Assembly (NCBI GenBank): GCA_016707525.1
Contig: JADJHP010000001.1
Coordinates: 682,001 to 746,000 of the forward strand
Direction of reading: 5' to 3'
DNA: 64,000 nucleotides
Source: Ignavibacteriota bacterium
GTDB taxonomy: Bacteria > Bacteroidota > Ignavibacteria > UBA10030 > UBA6906
The notes under the pieces are model-generated. The model did no database searches. It worked only from the letters and a program-made list of their open reading frames with translations, and had not been told where the DNA came from. The position numbers were made by a program, and so were the translations under genes. Below, piece by piece: positions 25,913 to 34,188 of this stretch (its first letter is position 1; every line of letters starts with the position of its first letter).

Positions 25913-27475
25913 TCAAGGCGTCTTGAAATTCCAGCGCGAGACGTCACTTCTGGGATCGAAAGGTGCAAGCGTGACCGTACTGGTCCCCACTGCGGTCAAC
26001 ACGAACTGTTCTTTTGACTGGGGAACGAGTTTGGGCATGATGCGATATGTACCGTCCGTCAGCTGATCGATCCGCCAGAGTTGTTCAGGTGCTCCGGTAA
26101 ATCCCGGAACCGCCACGAGTTCAGCATCGGCGGTAGCCGCCAGAGCGCGATCTGTTCCCGCGATCGTGATCTTGAAATACGGTGCACCGGGATATCCACC
26201 GGCATCGGCGACCGGAGTGATCGACCATGTCTGATGCGGCCGGGACATGAAATCGCCTATTCTGATGTCGATGGTGCCGGACGGCCAGCCCCTGGCCACC
26301 GAATCGAGACTCTGGGCAGGAATGGAAACCAGTGGTCCATCTGGGACCCGATTGAAGAAACCAGGGATCATCGGGAAGCCCCCACCCGGGGGCGGAGGGG
26401 TTGGCGGATTGGTTCCCGATGGTTGAGGAGCCGGGGGCGGAGTTCCCGGACCGGGGCCGCCAGCGGGTCCGCGCCAGATGCGCGGCATGCGAACGAAATC
26501 CACGGCAAGTTCCAGTGCAAATCCGCTCCGCTCAGACTGAATCTCAAACACACCGCCCCTGAAGTTGTCACCGGCGACGGGCCAGCCATCTCTCCAGAGC
26601 AGTGGGCGAATGTCGAGCACGCTGAAGCCGCTGCGATCGAGGTCGGCTTCGTAGTGGCATGAGAATCTTTCCACACATGCATCCAGGACCATATGTCCAA
26701 AATGGCCCGCACCCACAAACCGGCCACTCGCTCCGACAACAAATTTGCCTCCCCCCTTGAGCATGTCCTGCCCCATGTTGTCCCGGTAGGGGCCGGTGAT
26801 CTTCTTTGAGCGACCCACCACGATGTTGTACGTGGAGTTCGCGCCGTCGCAGCAGGTGCCGTGCGTGCCCAGAAGGTAATACCATCCATCGCGATACATC
26901 ATGGCGCTCGCTTCGCAGTCGATCGCAATATTTACCGGTTTGTTGCCAGGCATGCGCATGCCTGTTGTGGGGTCGAGCTCAACGATGCGAATGAACCCAA
27001 AGTATGTTCCGTACGTCAGCCACAGCCGTCCGTCGGTGGGATCGAGAAGGAATGCCGGATCGATGGCATCACAGTCTTCGATCCCGTCAGAGGAAGCAAC
27101 AAGTGTCTCGTCCTTGAATCCAAAGTCGGGAGATTTGGGATCAAGACTCCTGGTCCACATAACGTACACATTGCTCGCATGCCCGCCTGCGAGTCCTCCG
27201 CCCCCCTTCGCATAGGAAACGTAGTAGCGATCCCCAATGTGGATGACATCGGGTGCCAATCCGCCGCCGGGGCGCTCAGCGCCGGGGTTCCACGTCCAGC
27301 CATCGACGGAGATCAGGCCGCCGCCACCGGTGCCAAAGGTATAGTACTTGCCGTCGCATTGGGCGATGGTCGAAGGATCGTGAATATACGGCTGACCGTT
27401 CAACGCCTGGGCCCAGCCCGTCAGGCGGGACGAGAGAAGAGCAAGACCGATGACTGCCACAATTCTGAATTTCAT
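25913..27475 (-). CDS. secreted GH43-type arabinanase-like hydrolase with C-terminal ricin-type domain
   Basis: A 520-residue protein with a signal peptide ending near TGWAQA. The five-bladed GH43 domain has three acids in order: D in YIHDPSTI (base), D in AIDPAFLLD (pKa modulator) and E in DCEASAMMY (acid). The sequence around YTFGTGGGG and WLTYGTYFGF resembles endo-arabinanase-like members. A Gly/Pro-rich linker (PGPGTPPPAPQPSGTNPP) leads to a ricin-B-like beta-trefoil (HQTWSITPV, EQLWRIDQL) likely to bind sugar. GGAGG precedes the ATG at 27475. It probably cleaves arabinan or arabinoxylan outside the cell. Confidence 0.8.
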   Translation of the reverse strand: MKFRIVAVIGLALLSSRLTGWAQALNGQPYIHDPSTIAQCDGKYYTFGTGGGGLISVDGWTWNPGAERPGGGLAPDVIHIGDRYYVSYAKGGGGLAGGHASNVYVMWTRSLDPKSPDFGFKDETLVASSDGIEDCDAIDPAFLLDPTDGRLWLTYGTYFGFIRIVELDPTTGMRMPGNKPVNIAIDCEASAMMYRDGWYYLLGTHGTCCDGANSTYNIVVGRSKKITGPYRDNMGQDMLKGGGKFVVGASGRFVGAGHFGHMVLDACVERFSCHYEADLDRSGFSVLDIRPLLWRDGWPVAGDNFRGGVFEIQSERSGFALELAVDFVRMPRIWRGPAGGPGPGTPPPAPQPSGTNPPTPPPPGGGFPMIPGFFNRVPDGPLVSIPAQSLDSVARGWPSGTIDIRIGDFMSRPHQTWSITPVADAGGYPGAPYFKITIAGTDRALAATADAELVAVPGFTGAPEQLWRIDQLTDGTYRIMPKLVPQSKEQFVLTAVGTSTVTLAPFDPRSDVSRWNFKTP

Positions 27476-27521
27476 TGAACCTCCGAGATCATGTCGATTG
27501 AGAGCAATGGAAAGACCTGTC

Positions 27522-28256
27522 CTACTTCCGGGGATCAAGAGATATGGTGAGATCCTTGACCGCCTGGCCGTGCTCATCAATGAAGCGGACGCAGAAATCG
27601 CTCATGCCCGGGCCATTGATGACGGCGCCGCGGATGATGTTCCTGCCTTTGTTGAGTGTGAGGCGTCTTGAAACACCATCGTCCATCACCATGCGACGGT
27701 CACCGGAGAGCATGACGGCTTCCTTCCCGTTGAGCCACCACATGGAAGCCGAATTGGATCCCACTGCCATGCGGACATTTTTCAGTTCTTTGGGACAATC
27801 GATGACGGTGGCAGCCAGGAATACCACCCCGTATGTCTGCTTGTTCAGTCCGTACGCGAAGCGGAAAAGCTTGATGTTGAAACTGGAGGTTTCGAGGGCA
27901 TGCCAGACAAGTTCCTGATCACCGACCTTGACCTTTTCCCCGTTGCGAGGAAACGTCGCGAACTGTCCAGGGAAGTAGGCCGTATCGAGATTTCTCCGGA
28001 TATACGAGTCGGTGAAGACAGTATTGCCGCGGTTCGGTTTGTTGATCGGCTCGAGAAGGAGCCAGCGCTGGATGAAACCATCGGCATCGGGAACCCCGGG
28101 GGTTGCCTGGGCTTGCGTGAAGAACGGCGCGATACTGCGAGCGGTATCGACCGCTGCTGGAAGGTGCCCGAGCCCCCCGGAGGCGGGAGACACACCCTGG
28201 GCAAGGACGTACACCACATCGCATACCAGAAGTATGAACGTGCAGAGCATTTTCAT
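27522..28256 (-). CDS. secreted beta-sandwich protein linked to polysaccharide hydrolases
   Basis: A 244-residue protein with a signal peptide (MKMLCTFILLVCDVVYVLAQ). The mature part has WLLLEPI, YFPGQFATFPRNGEKV, ELVWHALET, GSNSASMWWLNGKEAV and FCVRFIDEHG. I know the same module as an accessory or N-terminal domain near acetylxylan esterases and glycoside hydrolases in Bacteroidota and relatives. It has no recognisable catalytic residues. It lies 46 bases before the GH43 gene and probably begins the saccharolytic operon. Function: binding or accessory role, inferred. Confidence 0.6.
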   Translation of the reverse strand: MKMLCTFILLVCDVVYVLAQGVSPASGGLGHLPAAVDTARSIAPFFTQAQATPGVPDADGFIQRWLLLEPINKPNRGNTVFTDSYIRRNLDTAYFPGQFATFPRNGEKVKVGDQELVWHALETSSFNIKLFRFAYGLNKQTYGVVFLAATVIDCPKELKNVRMAVGSNSASMWWLNGKEAVMLSGDRRMVMDDGVSRRLTLNKGRNIIRGAVINGPGMSDFCVRFIDEHGQAVKDLTISLDPRK

Positions 28257-28690
28257 ACGGCATCCTTTGACGATTGATTGATACATGCAGGCAAGGCGAG
28301 GATGGATTGTTCGAAGCAGATGAAGTGTAGAGAATCCGTGATGCAGTTTCAAGTCTTCTGCGTGAAATGTCGTGCTGACTCCCAGCACCAGTGCGGGTCC
28401 TCGAACCTATCGCGCTCATCAAGAACCGTCTTGCCGGAAATCCTGTGAGCATCGGGAAAGCATCACGCACATCTCTCCGAGAAAAGGTGAAAAGACCTTC
28501 CCCCGCGATGATCGTTCCTGGAGTGATGTCGTGCGACAGTGCAAGAGATATGCGGGCATCAAACCGGGCCATCGCGATTTGAACTTATCGTTGGCGAATC
28601 GGATGGACGATCTGCGGAAAAATATTTATTGAGCGGACTGCTGATATCGTCCTGTGTGACCGCGGGAGGAGGACTGTGCCCCCTCAAAAC
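28257..28690. other. intergenic region upstream of the saccharolytic genes
   Basis: About 430 bases without a credible gene. The short open frames here are arginine/serine-rich shadows. The promoter for the minus-strand hydrolases should be in the part nearest 28300-28400. Confidence 0.4.
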
Positions 28691-28732
28691 GAAGACAGCA
28701 CAGCCCGAACATCGTCGGGCTGTGCTGTCTTC
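28691..28732 (-). terminator. rho-independent terminator after tRNA-Lys
   Basis: A perfect 18-bp inverted repeat, GAAGACAGCACAGCCCGA (28691-28708) and its complement (28715-28732), with a 6-base loop. On the minus strand it is followed by GTTTTG. It lies 55 bases after tRNA-Lys and closes the secG-tRNA unit. Confidence 0.85.
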
Positions 28733-28787
28733 GTCATTGCATCTTCACGTGATCGACCATACCCCTTAGGCTGTTGTCGATCGGTTG

Positions 28788-28860
28788 TGCACCCACCAGG
28801 ACTCGAACCTGGAACCCACTGATTAAGAGTCAGTTGCTCTACCAATTGAGCCATGGGTGC
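28788..28860 (-). tRNA. tRNA-Lys (anticodon CTT)
   Basis: A 73-base cloverleaf on the minus strand. Acceptor GCACCCA pairs with TGGGTGC plus discriminator A; D arm GCTCAATTGGTAGAGC; anticodon stem ACTGA/TCAGT with loop CTCTTAA (anticodon CTT); T arm CCAGGTTCGAGTCCTGG. The 3' CCA is not encoded. It lies 34 bases after secG on the same strand. Confidence 0.97.
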
Positions 28861-28894
28861 GGTACAACAATGACGGGGAGAAGAACCTTCTCCG

Positions 28895-29224
28895 TTACTG
28901 TACCGGCGCCTGCTGCTGGGGCGGCGGAAGCTGCGGCGTCATCGTCTTCTGCTGACCCTGCTGCTGCAGGACACTGCCCCCGCTCGACGACACGCGCGGG
29001 AGGAAAAAGATGTTGATCACGAGCGCGAGGACAAGGAACACTCCGGCAAGGATCTGCGTTGCACGCGTGAGAAAATCCGCCGTGCGACGCACGCCGAAGA
29101 CCACGCCAACGTTCCCGCCACCGAATGATCCTGCCAACCCGCCGCCCTTGCTCGACTGCATCAGTACCGCAAGGATCAACAGAATGCTGATGACCAGCTC
29201 AACCACAATAAGAAGTGTGAACAT
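28895..29224 (-). CDS. secG: preprotein translocase subunit SecG
   Basis: A 109-residue protein with the SecG layout: a first transmembrane helix (residues 2-22), the conserved cytosolic loop LMQSSKGGGLAGSFGGG, a second helix (about 57-75) and a Gln/Pro-rich tail. SecG assists SecYE/SecA in protein export across the inner membrane. It has its own promoter (29256-29284) and is followed by tRNA-Lys and a strong terminator. Confidence 0.95.
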   Translation of the reverse strand: MFTLLIVVELVISILLILAVLMQSSKGGGLAGSFGGGNVGVVFGVRRTADFLTRATQILAGVFLVLALVINIFFLPRVSSSGGSVLQQQGQQKTMTPQLPPPQQQAPVQ

Positions 29225-29255
29225 AAACCCCGTTCCTGTTCAATCGTAGTATTGA

Positions 29256-29284
29256 ATGATACAAAACTCCCGTGGAAAAATCAA
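29256..29284 (-). promoter_or_regulatory. sigma-70-like promoter for secG/tRNA-Lys
   Basis: TTGATT (29279-29284), 17-base spacer, TATCAT (29256-29261) on the minus strand, starting 4 bases outside the end of ribE. Initiation near 29249 leaves a leader of about 25 bases. Confidence 0.65.
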
Positions 29285-29287
29285 GTA

Positions 29288-29929
29288 CTAAAACCCCCAA
29301 CCACTCAATTTTTCGCCGGTTATCCCTCCCCCTCCTCCAGTTCTCCCCGCTGTCAGCCGCTCGATGTACTTCCCGACCAGGTCGAACTCCAGATTCACTT
29401 GTCTCCCCGCCGCAACATCCACAAGGGTCGTTTTCTCCAATGTATGCGGGATCACCGATACGGTGAATCTGCGCTGCCCTACCGCGGCCACCGTCAGACT
29501 GATCCCATCAACGGCAATGGAGCCCACGGGAATGATGTACCGCGCAAATTCCTCCGGAAACCCGACGGTCACCATCCAGCTCATCGGCCTCTTCTCCACC
29601 CCCACGATCTCCCCCACACAATCCACGTGCCCCTGCACAAGGTGCCCGCCCAGACGGTCGCCCACCCGGAGGGCCAGTTCCAGGTTCACCCTTGCACCAT
29701 GGTTCAGCGATCCCAGCGTCGTCTTCCGCAGGGTCTCCTCCACGGCCTCCACCTCGAATGTATCGCCGCCGCAGCGCACGACGGTCTGGCAGACGCCGCT
29801 GACCGCAACGCTGTCGTCGACCCTGAGTTCTTTCGCCGCGCCTGGTGCCCGCACGCTCAGCACGATGCCCCCCGCACGCTTCACCACCCCGGCGACAGAA
29901 CCTATCTCCTGTACGATACCCGTGAACAT
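29288..29929 (-). CDS. ribE: riboflavin synthase
   Basis: A 213-residue riboflavin synthase (two 6,7-dimethyl-8-ribityllumazine give riboflavin). It starts with the family hallmark MFTGIVQEIG and has two lumazine-binding barrels; the second carries GDRLGGHLVQGHVD. GAGGAGG precedes the ATG at 29929; an ATG six codons upstream lies before this site and is unlikely. A Gly-rich C-terminal tail (RTGGGGGITGEK) is atypical. It begins 10 bases after ribD and is the last gene of the xseA-to-ribE operon. Confidence 0.95.
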   Translation of the reverse strand: MFTGIVQEIGSVAGVVKRAGGIVLSVRAPGAAKELRVDDSVAVSGVCQTVVRCGGDTFEVEAVEETLRKTTLGSLNHGARVNLELALRVGDRLGGHLVQGHVDCVGEIVGVEKRPMSWMVTVGFPEEFARYIIPVGSIAVDGISLTVAAVGQRRFTVSVIPHTLEKTTLVDVAAGRQVNLEFDLVGKYIERLTAGRTGGGGGITGEKLSGWGF

Positions 29930-29939
29930 CGCCGCCTCC

Positions 29940-31034
29940 TCAATCAAACATCACATGGAGCCAGATATCGCGCCCCGCATCGTGTGTGTGCATGTATGAC
30001 GCTTCACTCACCGCCGCGGCCAGAGCACCCGACGGAAACGCGGGAACCCCACGGGGAGCGAGCACCGGTGCAATGAAGACACTCATCTCATCGATCATCC
30101 CTCCGGCCACGAACTGCCCGAAGACATCTGCCCCGCCTTCCACAAGCAGCGACCCGATGCCTTCATCATAGAGCACACCAAGGACCTTCCGGAGGTCGAG
30201 CCGCCCTTTCGTTGCATCGACAGCAAGCACCTGGACCCCTGCCCGCGCAAGGGCTACGGCACGGGCCCGGCGCTGGCGCAACGCTGACGGGGTCACAATG
30301 ACATAGACCGTGCGTTTCTTCGAGGCGCGGATCAAGCGGGCGTCAGGAGAGAGAGTCAACTGACCATCGAGCACCACGACATGGGGATCATCGCCCGGCA
30401 TGTCGCGCACCGTCAGCCGCGGGTCATCCACCCTCACGGTGTTCGCCCCGATGAGCACGGCATCGAAGTCGGTACGCATCGCATGCACGACACGGCGGGC
30501 TTCCGGCCCGGTGATCAGATCCCGGCCACCACCCCCCTTCGTGATCTTCCCGTCCAGCGTCTGTGCAACTTTGAGATGAACATACGGCCGATGCCGGGTA
30601 ACGGCCCGGACGAATCGGCGGTTGAGATCCGCAGCGTCACCTCCGAGCACGCCCACATCGACACGCTTGCCCGCTGTGCGGAGGATCGTGATACCCGCAC
30701 CGGAGACCGCCGGGTTCGGGTCGACCATCGCAATGACGAACCGCTTGATCGGCGTCGATGCAAGCATCTGTGCACAGGGTGGCGTCTTGCCGTAATGACT
30801 GCACGGCTCGAGGGTCACATACATCGTGGTGCCGGTGAGATCGCCGCGGTAGCGTGAGAGGCAATCCACTTCTGCATGCGCCCCACCGAAGTACCGATGA
30901 TACCCTCGTGCCACGATACGGCCTCCACGCACGAGGACCGCCCCCACCATCGGGTTCGGACTGACCGCCCGGTCGCCTTGCACGGCCAGATCGAGAGCGG
31001 CCGTCATGAACTTCTCATCAAGTGCTTTGCTCAT
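29940..31034 (-). CDS. ribD: bifunctional riboflavin deaminase/reductase RibD
   Basis: A 364-residue enzyme for the second and third steps of riboflavin synthesis. Residues about 1-145 are the deaminase with zinc ligands in GGAHAEVDCL and EPCSHYGKTPPC. Residues about 150-364 are the NADPH-dependent reductase (HLKVAQTLDGKI, DAVLIGANTVRVDDPRLTVR, LLVEGGADVFGQF). It overlaps phoR by 4 bases (ATGA) and is followed by ribE, so the two riboflavin genes are co-transcribed with an unrelated two-component system. Confidence 0.95.
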   Translation of the reverse strand: MSKALDEKFMTAALDLAVQGDRAVSPNPMVGAVLVRGGRIVARGYHRYFGGAHAEVDCLSRYRGDLTGTTMYVTLEPCSHYGKTPPCAQMLASTPIKRFVIAMVDPNPAVSGAGITILRTAGKRVDVGVLGGDAADLNRRFVRAVTRHRPYVHLKVAQTLDGKITKGGGGRDLITGPEARRVVHAMRTDFDAVLIGANTVRVDDPRLTVRDMPGDDPHVVVLDGQLTLSPDARLIRASKKRTVYVIVTPSALRQRRARAVALARAGVQVLAVDATKGRLDLRKVLGVLYDEGIGSLLVEGGADVFGQFVAGGMIDEMSVFIAPVLAPRGVPAFPSGALAAAVSEASYMHTHDAGRDIWLHVMFD

Positions 31035-32470
31035 CGTTTCACCGAGAATGTGAATACACTTCCTCTTGCAGGCTCGCTGGTCACACCGATCGTTCCTCCG
31101 TGTGCCTCGACGATATGCTTCACGATCGCAAGGCCAAGGCCCGTCCCTCCCACATCCCGCGACCGGTCCTTATCCACCCTGTAGAACCGCTCGAAGATCC
31201 TCTGGTGATGCTCCCCGGGGATGCCGATCCCCGAATCGGTCACCGAGATCTTCGCCTGGTCCTTTTCGAGCGCGACCCCGACACGGATCTTCCCGCCGGG
31301 CTCCGTATACTTCACCGCGTTCTCGATCAGGTTCACCATCACCTGCTTCAAGCGGTCGCGATCGCCCCAGACCCTGAGATCGGGCACTGCGGGGTATTCC
31401 GTGGTCAGCGAGATCTGTTTCCTCTCCGCCAGCGGCCGCATGTCCTCTTCCACGGCGTCAAGGAACTGGTTCAGCGCGAACCAGCGGAAGCTCATCTTCA
31501 TTTCGCCGGATTCGATCCGGGAGATCTCGATCAGATCATTCAGGAGCGCGTTCAACCGTTCAGCATGCGTGTGGGCCTTCCCGAGGAATTCGCGGTTCAC
31601 CGCGGGATCGTCGACGGCCCCATCCATCAGCGTTTCCAGGTATCCCTGGATCGAGAAGATGGGTGTGCGCAGTTCATGCGAAACGTTGCCGAGGAATTCC
31701 GTGCGCACGCGCTCGAGCTTCCGCTGTCGCTCCAGGTCCGCTCCCAGAGTCCGGGCCATTTCATTGATGCCCGCGGCGAGTGACGCGATCTCATCACCCC
31801 CCGTTTCCACAATGCGCGCATTCAGGTCCCCCTGCGTGATCGCGGCGGCCGTTCGCGCGATATGCTGGATGGGCCGCGTGATCCTCCCGGCAACATGCAT
31901 GCTCACAACGGCAACGATCACCACGACGATGAACCCGATGATCCATACCATGGTCTGTACCTGGCCATCCAGGGCCCGCATATCGGCCACCGGAAGCGCC
32001 AGGCGCAGGACGCCGCCATCGAGAACATCTGCCCCCGGCATGGCGAGCCGGCGCGCCACGTAGACATATTCGTTCCCGTTGGTATGGCTGACCCTCCGGT
32101 CCGAACCCGTCCTGTGCGCGCGCGCCGCCTGCACCTCAGGCCGGAAGGCATGGTTCTCCAGGAAGCGGAGCGAGTCGCGCGGCACGACAGAATCGAATAC
32201 CACCCTGCCGTCGTGATCTATCACGGTCAGGCGCACCCCGATGGCAGCCGCCGACATCGACAGGATCGAATCCGTCGAAGCCCGGCCGTCACAGGGCAGC
32301 AGTCCCAGCTCCATCTGCCGTCCGAACAGCTCGGCCTGGGCCGCAAGGGTCCCGGTGCTTCGTGTGGTGATGAATTGGCGGATCTGCCAGGAGGAGATGA
32401 GACTGACGAGGACGACACCTGCAACGGTAAGGGATATGTAGGTAACGGCGATTCGGGAGCGGAGTCTCAT
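31031..32470 (-). CDS. PhoR-like membrane sensor histidine kinase
   Basis: A 479-residue kinase: transmembrane helix (about 8-28), a periplasmic sensor of about 130 residues, a second helix (about 164-186), HAMP (GRITRPIQHIARTAAAI), then the dimerisation domain with phospho-acceptor His in FLGNVSHELRTPIF and the ATPase domain with NLIENAVKY, DSGIGIP and GTGLGLAIVKH. It lies 9 bases after its response regulator. The PhoR/PhoB name rests on architecture; no pst or pho genes are nearby, so phosphate as signal is not shown. Confidence 0.88.
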   Translation of the reverse strand: MRLRSRIAVTYISLTVAGVVLVSLISSWQIRQFITTRSTGTLAAQAELFGRQMELGLLPCDGRASTDSILSMSAAAIGVRLTVIDHDGRVVFDSVVPRDSLRFLENHAFRPEVQAARAHRTGSDRRVSHTNGNEYVYVARRLAMPGADVLDGGVLRLALPVADMRALDGQVQTMVWIIGFIVVVIVAVVSMHVAGRITRPIQHIARTAAAITQGDLNARIVETGGDEIASLAAGINEMARTLGADLERQRKLERVRTEFLGNVSHELRTPIFSIQGYLETLMDGAVDDPAVNREFLGKAHTHAERLNALLNDLIEISRIESGEMKMSFRWFALNQFLDAVEEDMRPLAERKQISLTTEYPAVPDLRVWGDRDRLKQVMVNLIENAVKYTEPGGKIRVGVALEKDQAKISVTDSGIGIPGEHHQRIFERFYRVDKDRSRDVGGTGLGLAIVKHIVEAHGGTIGVTSEPARGSVFTFSVKR

Positions 32471-32479
32471 GGGGCGGGG

Positions 32480-33181
32480 TCAGGCTTTGAAGCGATAGCC
32501 GACGCCCTTGATCGTTTCGATCACGTCGGCATCATCGCCCAATTTCTCGCGGACCTTCCGGATGTGCACGTCCACCGTCCGGTCGACCACGATCACCTGG
32601 CTCCCCCAGATCGTATTCAGGAGCATCTCGCGCGTGAAGACCTTCCCCGGGTGTGCGGCAAGCAGCGCCAGTATCTCGAACTCTTTACGGGGAAAGAACA
32701 CATCACGTTCCCCGATGCGGACGCTGTAACTCCTCCGGTCGATGGTCAGGCGGCCCTGGTGGATCGTCGGGGGCTCATTCGCATCGTCGCCGCTCTGTTC
32801 GCGCCGGCGCAATACCGCCTTCACGCGGGCAACGAGTTTCCGCGGACTGATGGGCTTCTGGATGTAGTCGTCGGCTCCGAGCTCGAGCCCTTCCACTTCG
32901 TCCACCTCGCGCGAACTCGCCGTGAGAAAGATCACCGGAATGCCGGCGGTCCCGGGCGTGGTCTTGAGCTTCTTGCACGTGGCAAAGCCGTCCAGCACGG
33001 GCATCATCAGGTCCAGGATCACCAACGCGGTGCCGTTCCCTGCCTGGGCAAGAGCTTCCTTCCCGTTGTAGGCCGTCGCAACCTCATACCCTTCTTTGGT
33101 GAGGTTATACCGGATCAACTCAACGATGTCCCGCTCATCGTCGACGACGAGAATCCGCTTTGGGTCCGGGGCCGTGCTCAT
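32480..33181 (-). CDS. OmpR/PhoB-family response regulator
   Basis: A 233-residue regulator. The receiver (about 8-125) has acidic pocket VVDDERD, phospho-acceptor Asp in VILDLMMP, T in FLTAS and Lys in IQKP. The C-terminal winged helix (about 140-232) has FPRKEFEILALLAAHPGKVF and TVDVHIRKVREKLG. It overlaps the oxidoreductase gene by 4 bases and is followed by the cognate kinase. Acts as a DNA-binding transcription factor; targets unknown. Confidence 0.9.
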   Translation of the reverse strand: MSTAPDPKRILVVDDERDIVELIRYNLTKEGYEVATAYNGKEALAQAGNGTALVILDLMMPVLDGFATCKKLKTTPGTAGIPVIFLTASSREVDEVEGLELGADDYIQKPISPRKLVARVKAVLRRREQSGDDANEPPTIHQGRLTIDRRSYSVRIGERDVFFPRKEFEILALLAAHPGKVFTREMLLNTIWGSQVIVVDRTVDVHIRKVREKLGDDADVIETIKGVGYRFKA

Positions 33182-34185
33182 GGCGTGACAGCGACCTCTT
33201 TCCCCTTCTTGGCGGAGCGGTACACGGCATCGACGACGCGCATCCGTTGCACCGCTTCCTCGCCTGTGGAGATCACCGGGTGCAGGTCCTTCACCGCTCC
33301 CAGGAAGTGTTTCAATTCGTTCTCGTACGAACGCTTGAAGAGCTGATGCCCGGAGTCGATCTTTGCCGGGGCAAGGTTCACAAGGTTCCCGTGCAGCTCC
33401 TTATTGATCTTCAGCGGTGAAAGAGACGCACTGCCTTCCGCACCGTGGAGGTAGCAATAATAGACATCCTCATCAAGGCACATCGACCAGCTCACCTCGA
33501 TGTTGACCGTCGCACCCGTGTTCAGGACGAGGCTCACCACCGATGTATCCTCGACCTGCTTCGTACGGTTCTTATAATTCGCGGCGTTGAGGCGCACGAC
33601 CTGGGGATACCCGAGCATCCAGAGCGCCATGTCGAGCATCACGATGCCCAGATCGATGAACACGCCACCGCCCGACTTTTCCCGCTGGGTCAGCCACGCG
33701 CGATCGAGATCGTATTTCCGGAGCCACCCGACACGTGCGTAGTAGATCTTGCCCAGTTCCTTCCCCTCGATGAAGCTCTTCAGGATCATGGTATCCGGCC
33801 GGAACCGGTGATTCATGCCGACCATGAGTTTCCGCTTCGACTCGCGCGCCGCGGCAGCGATCGCTTCGGCTTCTGCATACGTCCGCGCGATCGGCTTCTC
33901 CACGAGCACATCCTTGCCGGCCTTCAGCGAGGCCACGGCCACCTCCTGATGGGCATTCGTGGACGTGCACACGATGACGGCGTCGAGCCCTTCCATCGCG
34001 AGCATCTGGTTGAGGTCCGTGAACTGGTTCTTGATCCCGAACTTCTCACCGACCAGGCGCACCTTGGCCTTGTCCTTATCGCAAATGGCCACGACCTCTG
34101 CTTCCGGGAGCTTCATCAGGATGGGGAGATGGATCACCTGGGCGACCCAACCGACCCCGACGATGCCGATGCGCACTTTTTCCAT
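33178..34185 (-). CDS. Gfo/Idh/MocA-family NAD(P)-dependent oxidoreductase
   Basis: A 335-residue protein. The N-terminal Rossmann domain has RIGIVGVGWVAQVIHLPIL, followed by the family motif EKPIARTYAEAEAI with the catalytic-site Lys, and VGMNHRFRPD. The C-terminal beta-sheet domain binds substrate. Such enzymes act on sugars, inositols or their derivatives; substrate not determined. It lies 3 bases after dxs and overlaps the response regulator by 4, so it is part of the same operon. Confidence 0.88.
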   Translation of the reverse strand: MEKVRIGIVGVGWVAQVIHLPILMKLPEAEVVAICDKDKAKVRLVGEKFGIKNQFTDLNQMLAMEGLDAVIVCTSTNAHQEVAVASLKAGKDVLVEKPIARTYAEAEAIAAAARESKRKLMVGMNHRFRPDTMILKSFIEGKELGKIYYARVGWLRKYDLDRAWLTQREKSGGGVFIDLGIVMLDMALWMLGYPQVVRLNAANYKNRTKQVEDTSVVSLVLNTGATVNIEVSWSMCLDEDVYYCYLHGAEGSASLSPLKINKELHGNLVNLAPAKIDSGHQLFKRSYENELKHFLGAVKDLHPVISTGEEAVQRMRVVDAVYRSAKKGKEVAVTP

Positions 34186-34188
34186 ATT

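Noticed and set aside
28372..28632. Plus-strand 86-codon open frame between the hydrolases and tRNA-Lys
   Set aside because: No binding site, no hydrophobic or domain pattern.
31031..33181. Naming the two-component pair phoR/phoB
   Set aside because: Architecture fits but no phosphate genes are nearby, so I leave the symbols out.
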